A program made the position numbers and the translations under genes. Below are positions 24,997 to 32,732 of a stretch of 64,000 nucleotides of DNA, piece after piece; the first letter of the stretch is position 1; every line of letters begins with the position of its first letter. The stretch covers positions 343,628 through 407,627 of the forward strand of contig NZ_CP116619.1 in the NCBI RefSeq assembly GCF_030409055.1. Direction: 5' to 3'. The DNA is from Trichocoleus desertorum NBK24 (lineage in GTDB: Bacteria > Cyanobacteriota > Cyanobacteriia > FACHB-46). A model generated the notes under the pieces. It was not told where the DNA came from, ran no database searches, and saw only the letters and a program-made list of their open reading frames with translations.

Positions 24997-26178
24997 CTAA
25001 GCAGGACGAATGCGTCGGAGAATTTGGATGGCGACGATAGTGGTTATGAGTGCTAGTACCAAGGCAATGGGATGGTGTAGCAACATCGATACCAAAATGG
25101 TGATTGTGGATAAGACGAAAGCGCCAACAAAGCTGGTTAGGAGTGTCATATTTTCAGTCAGAGAACTCAGGAAAGGGATAAAGCTGAGTGCTTCGCTGAG
25201 AGGAGCAGCAACAAAGTTGAGACCAAACCACATACAAAGAAAACCGCCAAGCCTGAACACCCACAGCATCACAACATAGTTGGAGCGCAACTTGGCGATC
25301 GCTTGCTCACGGCTACCCGGAAAGAGATCATAGAGACGATGCTTGCTCTTGTGCAAATAGGGAGTAATGCGATCGGGAGCGCTGAGCTGACCAAACACAG
25401 TGACGCTTGTATCGGCTGGCAAAGCAGCATAGCGAATTCGGAGATCACCAATATGAGGCGTAGCTAGCGAATCCTTGCCTGCATAAATATATTTACCTTG
25501 TAAAGATACCGACTCATCCAGGCTCAGTTTTTGCGGCTCTAATAGTAGGTTCTTAAGGGATAAAATCTGAAGATCAGGTACATTGACTTTGTAAACGCCT
25601 ACCTTGGCTTCTGAAACTTTGTAAGTTTGAGCTGCGATCGCTCTTTCGCTCTGATGATAAGTTCCTTCGCGATCGCCCTTGAGACGATAGTTATAGCGAA
25701 ACCCTTCTGCGGTTTTGACCAGATTTTTGTAGCTTTTGGAGTATTTGAATGAATCAGAGTTCGCTGGATCAGCCGTCCACTTGGCATCGTAGGTGTAGGT
25801 TGTAGTCGTAGTTTCAGAACCACCTAAACTCTTTTTAGTTTCTGTCTTCTTTTCCTCTACCCAAGCATACGTTTCAACTTGACGCTCAACGACAATATAG
25901 TTTCCCTCTTTTAGGAATAAGCGATCGCCTAGTCTCTGAGCGGATGTAATATTGCCTGTGGTGGAGACTAGTTTGCCTTGGGTAGCAATGTTTGGGGCCG
26001 TGGCTGAAATTTCTACGGCTGTTTTAGCAACCTGAGAAAAATCTATTCTGCCTTCATTCCAGTACAGGACAAAAAAGGAGGCAAAGAATAAGCCAACTCC
26101 CAGGAGCGCAGCCACAAAAGAGTTACCTAATCTATTGCCCCAATGATTAACTTCAACTTCTTGATACTGATTGCTCAC
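24997..26178 (-). CDS. TMEM43-family membrane protein
   Basis: 393 residues. One N-terminal membrane segment (FVAALLGVGLFFASFFVLYW) is followed by a long soluble region of about 230 residues and three C-terminal membrane segments (around YVVMLWVFRLGGFLCMWFGL, LLTSFVGAFVLSTITILVSM and IALVLALITTIVAIQIL). NEGR after the first segment, the V-ERQVE-Y-W-E motif and the final membrane triplet fit the TMEM43/LUMA family. The biochemical role in bacteria is unknown. The ETTTTTYTYDAKW stretch lies in the soluble loop. It is a single gene on the minus strand, downstream of the release-factor-like gene with a 106-bp gap. Confidence 0.82.
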   Translation of the reverse strand: MSNQYQEVEVNHWGNRLGNSFVAALLGVGLFFASFFVLYWNEGRIDFSQVAKTAVEISATAPNIATQGKLVSTTGNITSAQRLGDRLFLKEGNYIVVERQVETYAWVEEKKTETKKSLGGSETTTTTYTYDAKWTADPANSDSFKYSKSYKNLVKTAEGFRYNYRLKGDREGTYHQSERAIAAQTYKVSEAKVGVYKVNVPDLQILSLKNLLLEPQKLSLDESVSLQGKYIYAGKDSLATPHIGDLRIRYAALPADTSVTVFGQLSAPDRITPYLHKSKHRLYDLFPGSREQAIAKLRSNYVVMLWVFRLGGFLCMWFGLNFVAAPLSEALSFIPFLSSLTENMTLLTSFVGAFVLSTITILVSMLLHHPIALVLALITTIVAIQILRRIRPA

Positions 26179-26284
26179 GAATTGAGCCTCTCAAGGGCCA
26201 TCCTATTTAGGATGATTCCCTAGGCAGTTCTTCAATTCCAGAGCTAAATTGTATCTTTTCCTCAAGTTATAGACCTCTCCCCCA

Positions 26285-27445
26285 TTAGTAACGGAACACA
26301 GCCGCTAGGGGAGCTTCCTCAGGCACTTGATCGGGTTGAACCGCGTAGACTGTACCACCATTGAGCAACGTTTGGATCGCCGCAGAGTCTAGCAAATCTT
26401 CATCCCCAGGTTGGGCATCGGTATGCACCTGGATCTGGTTGGCATCGGGGTCAAACTTGCCCCACTGTTGCACACCCACCGCGACAAACAGTTGTTCCAC
26501 CCGTCCGTAATAAGCTGCTGGTACTGTCTCCTCCAGATTATGGGAGATTTTGCCAGTGCCATTTAGCTCTCGGTAGTGCTCCACTGCTTGTTGTTGAGCT
26601 TGATGGAAGAGAGGTTCTACAATCTGCCAAGCAGCGGTATGGAGTTCTTCTGGCTGAGAGATTTTTTGGTTGCCAGTAATCCCTTCAGGCAGCAGGTGAG
26701 GATAGGTATTCGCATCCTGATAGAGCGGAAAGAGATATTCTACCCCTGCCAAAACCAAGGGTGCTTTTTGATTCCGCAACGTTTCATGCAAGCTCTCATC
26801 TAAGCGATGGAAAAATTGCAGAATATCATCCTGCTTTGCACCATCATTGCCTTGACCGTGGAAAGTACCCGGTTGCTGGAATGAGTTATTAGTGCCGCCC
26901 CGAGAAGTCGCAATTCGCTGCTCAATTCCCTGATCTGGCCCATCGTAGTGCAGCGCTTCATTCAAGGTTTTGGGCATATTTTCTACCTCAAGCTCTCGAA
27001 TGCTGAAACGGCTACCCTCAAAGAACTTCACTTCATCTTCTTGACTCAGAGTCAATAGATAAAATTTTCCATCGCCCGTCAAGAGTGGCAGTAGGGGTTT
27101 GATGTGGAAGCGATCGCTAACCACAACCAGTTCCTCAAAGCTAGTCGGCACACAATAGTACTGAAACACGCCATTAGCAACAAAAATAGCCAAGCCTTCG
27201 CTTTGGTGCTGCCAGAAGTCCTCATGATCCAGATCATGGGCGGGCTGGAGCAGTTCTACAGCTTCGGTAGAGCGCATGCCCTGAGTAACCAGTTGTTCTT
27301 CCGCTTGCCGAATTAAATTCTTAAAACGAATTGGGTTTTGCTGAGTTTCAGAACCCAGTCGCACCATCGGCATATAAAGAGATACACAGACTCCCTGAGT
27401 TTGGTCTACTAAATTTTTTAGCTTTTCAATGGATAATATGCTCAT
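26285..27445 (-). CDS. Bacterial release-factor-like protein (baeRF family 7 type)
   Basis: 386 residues, cytoplasmic. Features fit bacterial proteins related to the archaeal/eukaryotic eRF1 fold: VCVSLYMPMVRLG at the start, EGLAIFVANGVFQYYCVP, FYLLTLSQEDEVKFFEG, then PLVLAGVEYLFPLYQDAN and a C-terminal AAIQTLLNGGTVYAVQPDQVP. A Gly/Gln/Asn-rich loop (SRGGTNNSFQQPGTFHGQGN) sits where eRF1 carries its peptide-release loop, but I see no clean GGQ. Such proteins are proposed to act on stalled or hibernating ribosomes under stress; this is family knowledge, not shown here. It is divergent from the CrtISO-like gene at 27556. Confidence 0.72.
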   Translation of the reverse strand: MSILSIEKLKNLVDQTQGVCVSLYMPMVRLGSETQQNPIRFKNLIRQAEEQLVTQGMRSTEAVELLQPAHDLDHEDFWQHQSEGLAIFVANGVFQYYCVPTSFEELVVVSDRFHIKPLLPLLTGDGKFYLLTLSQEDEVKFFEGSRFSIRELEVENMPKTLNEALHYDGPDQGIEQRIATSRGGTNNSFQQPGTFHGQGNDGAKQDDILQFFHRLDESLHETLRNQKAPLVLAGVEYLFPLYQDANTYPHLLPEGITGNQKISQPEELHTAAWQIVEPLFHQAQQQAVEHYRELNGTGKISHNLEETVPAAYYGRVEQLFVAVGVQQWGKFDPDANQIQVHTDAQPGDEDLLDSAAIQTLLNGGTVYAVQPDQVPEEAPLAAVFRY

Positions 27446-27555
27446 AGCAAGTTGGCTCCCATATGGTACTTCCGCTAGAGTGCTTAACGTTAGCTCAGCG
27501 ATCGCGCTGAGCTCGTCTCTCTACTGGTTGATGTCTGTTCTCTCAAGAAAATTTC

Positions 27556-29085
27556 ATGCAAGGCTCTGAAGCTCAACATTTTGATGTAATTGTGGTTGGC
27601 AGTGGGATTGGTGGCCTAACTGCTGCGGCTCTTTTGGTACGCTATGGCAAGCGAGTGCTGGTCTGCGAAAGCCACAATCTGCCAGGAGGAGCGGCTCAGA
27701 GCTTTACCTATCAAGGCTTTCATTTTGATGCTGGCCCATCGTTTTATGCAGGCTTGAGCGACCCCAACAGTTTGAACCCACTACGCCAAGTTTTGGATGT
27801 CTTGGAAGAGAATATAGAGGCGATCGCCTACGATCCGCTGGGTCACTACCACTTCCCCGAAGGCACTTTCCCGGTTTATTGCCAGATAGAGCGTTACCGA
27901 GAAGCTGTAGCCCAAGTCACACTCTCAGGAGCCCAAGAACTCATCCAATTTGAGCAAAGATTGTTAGCTCTCTACGAGGCGTTGCGCGGAATTCCTGCGA
28001 TCGCGCTCCGGGCTGATTGGCAAATCGGGCCAATTTTAGCGACCCGCTATTTTCCTGCCTTGATCAAGCTATTGCCACAGCTAGGTATGATTCAAAGCTC
28101 AGTTGGCAAGATTATGGATCAGACAGTGCGCGATCCTTGGGTGCGGCGGTTAATTGATCTGGAGTGTTTTTTACTGTCAGGACTCAAAGCAGCAGGCACG
28201 ATCGCCCCAGAAGTAGCATTTATGTTAGGAGAGCGATCGCGCTCAGTAATTGATTACCCAGTTGGAGGCAGCGGGGCGATCGTACAAGCGCTCATTCGAG
28301 GCTTGGAGCGTTGGGGTGGCAAACTTCGCCTCAAAACTCATGTGGAGCAAATTCTGGTAGAAAACGGCAGAGCAGTAGGTGTGCAACTGCGTAACGGCGA
28401 TCGCGTCACAGCTCCGATTGTGATCTCTAATGCTACGCTTTGGGATACCTACACCAAACTTCTCAAACCTGAAGATCTACCTGCCCAATATCGAGAAAAG
28501 GCGATCGCCACACCAGCAGTAGATAGCTTTATGCACTTACATCTAGGTATCCGAGCAGATGGTCTAGAGGATTTAACTGGACATCACGTAGTAGTGCATA
28601 GCTCTGAGCAAGACATCACTACTCCGGGCAACACCTGCATGATCTCTATTCCGTCCGTGTGGGATGCAAATCTGGCTCCAGCGGGTCATCATGTGGTTCA
28701 TGCCTACACCTTGGAACCTTATGCAGGTTGGCAGCGCAATGAAAACTACGAGGAGCACAAACGAGAGCGATCGCAATCTCTTTTTCGAGCTTTGGAGCGA
28801 ATTGTCCCAGATCTGCGCGATCGCATTCTGGTTGAACTCATTGGCACTCCCCGCACTCACGCTCACTATTTGCGCCGCCATCAAGGCACCTATGGCCCTG
28901 CGATCGCCGCTGGAGAAGGGATGTTTCCTGGCCCTCAAACTCCGATCGAGGGTTTGTATCGGGTGGGAGACAGTACCAGCCCTGGCATTGGTGTGCCTGC
29001 TGTAGCAGCATCAGGGATTTTATGTGCTAACACTCTCGCGTCCCCCCAACAAGTCAAGACATTGCTGGATCAACTACAGATCTAA
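27556..29085 (+). CDS. CrtISO/phytoene-desaturase-like FAD oxidoreductase
   Basis: 509 residues. FAD-binding dinucleotide fold at the start: FDVIVVGSGIGGLTAAALLV, then CESHNLPGGAAQSF, where GG-A-x-SF is the carotenoid desaturase/isomerase pattern. FDAGPSFYAGL follows. Near the C-terminus IEGLYRVGDSTSPGIGVPAV is the conserved GDS-PG flavin motif. The overall layout is that of carotene cis-trans isomerase (CrtISO) relatives, in which several cyanobacterial paralogues have unassigned substrates. No other carotenoid gene is adjacent (crtW lies 25 kb away). I cannot tell isomerase from related oxidoreductases by motif. Confidence 0.82.
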   Translation: MQGSEAQHFDVIVVGSGIGGLTAAALLVRYGKRVLVCESHNLPGGAAQSFTYQGFHFDAGPSFYAGLSDPNSLNPLRQVLDVLEENIEAIAYDPLGHYHFPEGTFPVYCQIERYREAVAQVTLSGAQELIQFEQRLLALYEALRGIPAIALRADWQIGPILATRYFPALIKLLPQLGMIQSSVGKIMDQTVRDPWVRRLIDLECFLLSGLKAAGTIAPEVAFMLGERSRSVIDYPVGGSGAIVQALIRGLERWGGKLRLKTHVEQILVENGRAVGVQLRNGDRVTAPIVISNATLWDTYTKLLKPEDLPAQYREKAIATPAVDSFMHLHLGIRADGLEDLTGHHVVVHSSEQDITTPGNTCMISIPSVWDANLAPAGHHVVHAYTLEPYAGWQRNENYEEHKRERSQSLFRALERIVPDLRDRILVELIGTPRTHAHYLRRHQGTYGPAIAAGEGMFPGPQTPIEGLYRVGDSTSPGIGVPAVAASGILCANTLASPQQVKTLLDQLQI

Positions 29086-29088
29086 AAA

Positions 29089-29108
29089 GGGCGAATCACC
29101 GTTCGCCC
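29089..29108. terminator. Hairpin between convergent genes
   Basis: GGGCGAA-TCACCG-TTCGCCC, perfect 7-bp arms, starting 4 bases after the oxidoreductase stop codon. It lies between that gene and the convergent gene ending at 29174, so it can serve both. Poly-A (AAAAA) precedes it, giving U's on the minus-strand transcript. Confidence 0.6.
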
Positions 29109-29173
29109 CTACAGGTCTTTACAGGACTTCAGAAACAAAAGGCGATCGCATGACCACCTCCTGGCCTGAAAAC

Positions 29174-30202
29174 TTAGCCAATCAAACTGGAATTATCCGT
29201 TGGTGCTAGAGGTAGCTCGAAGTTCGACGGTTGGTGCAACTGATTGAACAAGTCACTGGAGGTAGCATTTCCACGAGAACCTCTACTGCCCCCAGGAAGT
29301 GCTTTCGCGGTTAGTTGCACATCGTCAAAATCAACCTCAATTCCTGGCCCTTGCAACAAGTTGATCAGGCGAATTTCCAAGGGTTGTCCTACAACTGCAT
29401 CAGTTGCGGAGCTAGTGTAAGTTATTTTAGAGGTCTTAAATTTCCCTTCCGGAATGTTGAGAGAATTGTCATCTACTACTAGAACTTGCCTACCCGCCAG
29501 CAGTTCAACTCGGTAGCCTGAAAACCCTGGGAAGGAAATTCCGGGCACTGGATCATCTCCTGTCGGATTACCAACCGCCACCGAAAGAGTATAGCGGGTG
29601 TTAGGAGCCAGCAGTGTATCTAGGGTTTGACTTAAACCTGCCTCTCCGCTGCCAGGCTCTTGTACCAAAAAGCTATAGCCGACGTTGTTGCCCTCTGGAA
29701 CTCCACCAGGATAGTTATCAAGAGATGGATTGAATACCCCAGTCGCAGATGAATCTTCAGTCGTGACCTCAGGAATGATGTCATAGGGGTCGTATACTTG
29801 CCAGCCCGGAGGTGGCTCAACCGTAAAGGTAAAGTCTTCCTGAGCGGGATCTTCAAAGCCAGCGTTTTGGATCGGAATAGAAACCTTAGAGTTCGCCTTA
29901 TCTTTGACGTTCAACAAATCAGTGATTTTGTTTAGGTCAACTCCATCACCAACAAAAGACTGAACTGCGCTTACAATCTCATCCACTTCTAGCTGTCCTG
30001 CAAGCGATGCAGCTACGGCAACCTTCTCATAAGTAGCAGCACTGACTAGCCGAGAAATGTTGCCAGCACTAGTAAGCCCAGATGGAAAGGCAATCCCACC
30101 AAAGGCATTGTCAGAATCAATCAGGTTGAAGAACTCATTAGCTTTAGCAGCAATTCCTTGGCTCTCAATTAAGTCAACAATCGATGAATTTTTCTCTGAC
30201 AT
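29174..30202 (-). CDS. Protein with CBM-like beta-sandwich domain (Stig-cyclase-like resemblance)
   Basis: 342 residues without a signal peptide. Residues 1-105 are helical (SIVDLIESQGIAAKANEFFN). From about residue 108 a beta-sandwich of carbohydrate-binding type begins: IPIQNAGFEDP, PPPGWQVYDPYDIIPE, NNVGYSFLVQ, AGLSQTLDTLLAPNTRYTL, SGYRVELLAG, LEIRLINLLQGPGIEVDFDD. This series, with an NxxFE-P start and a VDFDDVQL end, is found in cyanobacterial exported proteins and recalls the Ca2+-dependent Stig cyclases (HpiC1-type) of hapalindole synthesis. That last link is an inference from memory; no indole-alkaloid genes are nearby. The C-terminal 35 residues are Ser/Gly/Asn-rich. Confidence 0.5.
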   Translation of the reverse strand: MSEKNSSIVDLIESQGIAAKANEFFNLIDSDNAFGGIAFPSGLTSAGNISRLVSAATYEKVAVAASLAGQLEVDEIVSAVQSFVGDGVDLNKITDLLNVKDKANSKVSIPIQNAGFEDPAQEDFTFTVEPPPGWQVYDPYDIIPEVTTEDSSATGVFNPSLDNYPGGVPEGNNVGYSFLVQEPGSGEAGLSQTLDTLLAPNTRYTLSVAVGNPTGDDPVPGISFPGFSGYRVELLAGRQVLVVDDNSLNIPEGKFKTSKITYTSSATDAVVGQPLEIRLINLLQGPGIEVDFDDVQLTAKALPGGSRGSRGNATSSDLFNQLHQPSNFELPLAPTDNSSLIG

Positions 30203-30454
30203 GATTGGAAGTTTCTCCCTATGGGTCTTAAATTGGCGAACCTAACCTACGTAAGGGGGCAACTTAGTGTTACTAAAATACCCAAATATACGATTTTTCT
30301 TTCACTTCCTCGTATATGCGTTCAAATTTTGCGATCGCCTCTGAGTCCACCAAGAAAGGGCTTATCTCATTTACAAGCTCAGCAGTAACTTAGGTTAGAT
30401 TAAAGTTGCCGCTGCTGGAGTAGTGGGCTGAGATCGTGACTATTGACACTTACT

Positions 30455-30922
30455 ATGCTGATTTTTTTACGGTTGTTACTCGCCTTAGCCTTGCTGGGAA
30501 TCGGAATCGGTCGGTTCGGCAAACCAGCGATCGCCCAAGAGCATGAAGGCTGTTGGATGCTGAACTCAGCAGGAGCAGTAGTTGATTTAAACGGCTCGGT
30601 TTGTCCGCGATCGCCTGCTGTACTTAGCTCTACACCACTAGTTTTCTCTAACTTGAAGGTTGAGCCTATAGCCAATGGCAAGGTTGCCGTGTCAGGGAGT
30701 GTGACGAATCGCGACAGTCAACCCATCCCTCTAGTTTTGGTGGAATACAAACTGGTAGATCAGCAAAGTCAAGAGATCCTCTATGAAGGAATGGTGCCGC
30801 TGGAAACTCCGGGAGCTTTACAAGCTGGGGCATCAGTCAACTTTAGCCGTGTCTTGAATGCTAATCGATTACCGCAAAAACCTTTAACTGAGATGACCGT
30901 CCAAGTTGCTCGTTATCTTTGA
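30455..30922 (+). CDS. Small exported protein with FxLYD-like fold
   Basis: 155 residues from ATG 30455 (a TTG at 30443 is also in frame). Signal peptide: MLIFLRLLLALALLGIGIG with a likely cleavage after AIA (residue about 27, before QEHEGC). The mature part has two Cys (CWML, VCPRS) and a beta-rich domain: VFSNLKVEPIANGKVAVSG, SVTNRDSQPIPLVLVEYKL, TPGALQAGASVNFSRVLN. This 'NxG-K-x-V-x-G-x-V-x-N' pattern is of the FxLYD/DUF3426-like type, usually a periplasmic binding or scaffold domain. The partner is unknown. The gene converges with the tandem membrane proteins, only 8 bases from the end of the second one's extended frame. Confidence 0.65.
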   Translation: MLIFLRLLLALALLGIGIGRFGKPAIAQEHEGCWMLNSAGAVVDLNGSVCPRSPAVLSSTPLVFSNLKVEPIANGKVAVSGSVTNRDSQPIPLVLVEYKLVDQQSQEILYEGMVPLETPGALQAGASVNFSRVLNANRLPQKPLTEMTVQVARYL

Positions 30923-30930
30923 GCGACTGC

Positions 30931-31728
30931 TCAAATTTGTAAAAAGGCTAAGATTTCCTGCTGAGTATTATGAAAGGCTTGATGCACCTCCACAGGAGAT
31001 CCACCCATTGGTTCCACGACAATTTTTTTGCCCCAAACAGCAGTAGCAATCCGTACTTCTCAACCAGATTTAAGCTTTAACGCCAGATGATCTTGGCCCA
31101 CATTCACTGATGCGATCGCCGAGACAGGAAACTCATTTACAGCAACTTGAGGCTTGCCAGAATGTTGTTTCCGCGTTACCGTAGCCCAATCTTTCTCCTT
31201 GTTCAATCTCACAACATATATTTCTTCGCTTGCCAGTGATTTATCCACGCTCTTCAAGATGATGGCGATCGCCATACACCCCAGCATCGAGAGAAATGGC
31301 CGATATTCTACAACAGGCAACAGTCCTGACTGAATTTGAAATGAAAATTTGCTGGGATTTTGGATAAATCGATTGGCTCTATCCTTTGCAGAATAGCGAT
31401 CAGGAAAAGAGAGATCTCCTACATCTGTGGTGAGGATAACAGTAAAACCATCACAGCTAGATTTTCGATTGCGGCTGAAATTACAGGTTGGTTTAGAGCG
31501 AGCGGCTTTTAATTGAATGTCTCGTTCCAAGCTCAAACCAGTGAATGAGTGGTAAGTCAATATACAACTGGGAGCTTGCGTGCCACCTGGACAAACAATT
31601 TCTGGCTTGAAACTCGTTCCAACGATCGCTCCTAAACAGAGGACTAACCAGCCACCTGCGGCTAACCAGCGACCCGATTGCCAATGATAGAACACGAGTT
31701 CTTGATAAGTTTGCTTTAAAGTTCTCAC
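30931..31728 (-). pseudogene. Tandem-duplicated membrane protein cut by an in-frame TGA
   Basis: The reading frame begins with GTG at 31728, which overlaps the TGA of the upstream paralog (GTGA). It stops at TGA 31060-31062 after LALKLKSG. The same frame continues for 42 codons (EVRIATAVWGKK ... EILAFLQI) to a TGA at 30931-30933. That tail aligns with the paralog's end (KSGKQVRVAELLW ... VITEFLQ), so the TGA lies inside a formerly complete gene. Layout: N-terminal membrane segment, a central outside domain with the pattern C-x7-C-x-LTYHS, a second membrane segment, and a cytoplasmic beta-rich tail. Function unknown. The truncated form (222 residues) may still be made. TGA recoding is a formal alternative. 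Confidence 0.75.
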
Positions 31729-32489
31729 TGCAAAAACTCCGTGATCACCTGGCAGCCTTTTTCGAGCGATCGCTTTGTCTGAACGGGTATCCAAAGAAGT
31801 TCAGCCACTCGCACCTGTTTGCCTGATTTTAGTTTTAGGATGAGGCAATTGGGGACAAGCCGCCGCAGATGCAGAGTCTCAATCTCAGCGATCGGAAATT
31901 CTGTCGTTACTACTTTTTGACCATAGAACTGCGTACAGGTAATCGTCACCCAACCGCTTGATTTATTAAACTGGCACCTGTAAATTTTTTCCTGTCTCAT
32001 GCACTCAGACAGCAGAATAAACATGACAAAGGGCAGAATAAAAAATACAAGATTATAGAAAGGATGGTTCAACGACCAGCCATAAAGCTCAAGTTGTAAC
32101 TCGGAGGAATTGGACTGGCTGATAAATTGATTCACGACCTCAGCTAAGAGATCGGCTTCCATCCCCAAAACATAAACTTCACCTCGCTGAGTTTTCAATA
32201 CATCTACTTCACCAAAGCAACCTGTCCAGGTCATTTCAGGAGGTAAACAGATTGGCGAGCTATAAACAGATTTGACTTGAATACCGCTCTCTGAAGTGAG
32301 TCCACTCAACGAGTGATAGGTGAGAGTACAGTTTGGCAGTGTTGCAGTTCGCTGACAGGAGATTTCTGAAATAATGCTGACTTTGAAGGCTGCTGCCACA
32401 CCAACTGCCAAGCAAGCGATCGCGATCATCCATCTACCGGGTTGTCGATGATGAATGATCAGGTCTTGAGGCGACTGGCTAATTTTCAT
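31725..32489 (-). CDS. Two-pass membrane protein of unknown function, upstream paralog
   Basis: 254 residues. Membrane segment 1 is at about residues 22-42 (MIAIACLAVGVAAAFKVSII). The central domain carries four Cys (CQRTATLPNC, then two in the CLPP ... GC segment) and the motif LTYHSLSGL. Membrane segment 2 is NLVFFILPFVMFILLS. The cytoplasmic end (YRCQFNKSSGWVTITCTQFY ... FPIAEIETLHL ... LKLKSGKQVRVAELLW) is beta-rich. The same architecture and motifs occur in the next gene, which starts with the overlapping GTGA; the two are tandem duplicates and probably translationally coupled. I do not recognise a family beyond cyanobacterial hypothetical proteins. Confidence 0.7.
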   Translation of the reverse strand: MKISQSPQDLIIHHRQPGRWMIAIACLAVGVAAAFKVSIISEISCQRTATLPNCTLTYHSLSGLTSESGIQVKSVYSSPICLPPEMTWTGCFGEVDVLKTQRGEVYVLGMEADLLAEVVNQFISQSNSSELQLELYGWSLNHPFYNLVFFILPFVMFILLSECMRQEKIYRCQFNKSSGWVTITCTQFYGQKVVTTEFPIAEIETLHLRRLVPNCLILKLKSGKQVRVAELLWIPVQTKRSLEKGCQVITEFLQ

Positions 32490-32732
32490 GCAGCCTGAGA
32501 AAGACGTTTATGAGAGATAGAATTCCCAGAAAAAAGATAAATCGATGGCTTAGTAGAAATAGTGTCGCGATCGCCCTAGCAACTCTATTCTCGGCTTGTG
32601 GCTATCGAGTTCCTTTTTCTCCCCCAAGCCAACCAAAACCGAATTCAGTATCAATTGAGGCACAGCCTACTCAACTAGCAGAGCTGCAACCACCAAAACC
32701 GAAACCTGCACTCACAACGGTAAAGGCCTTAG

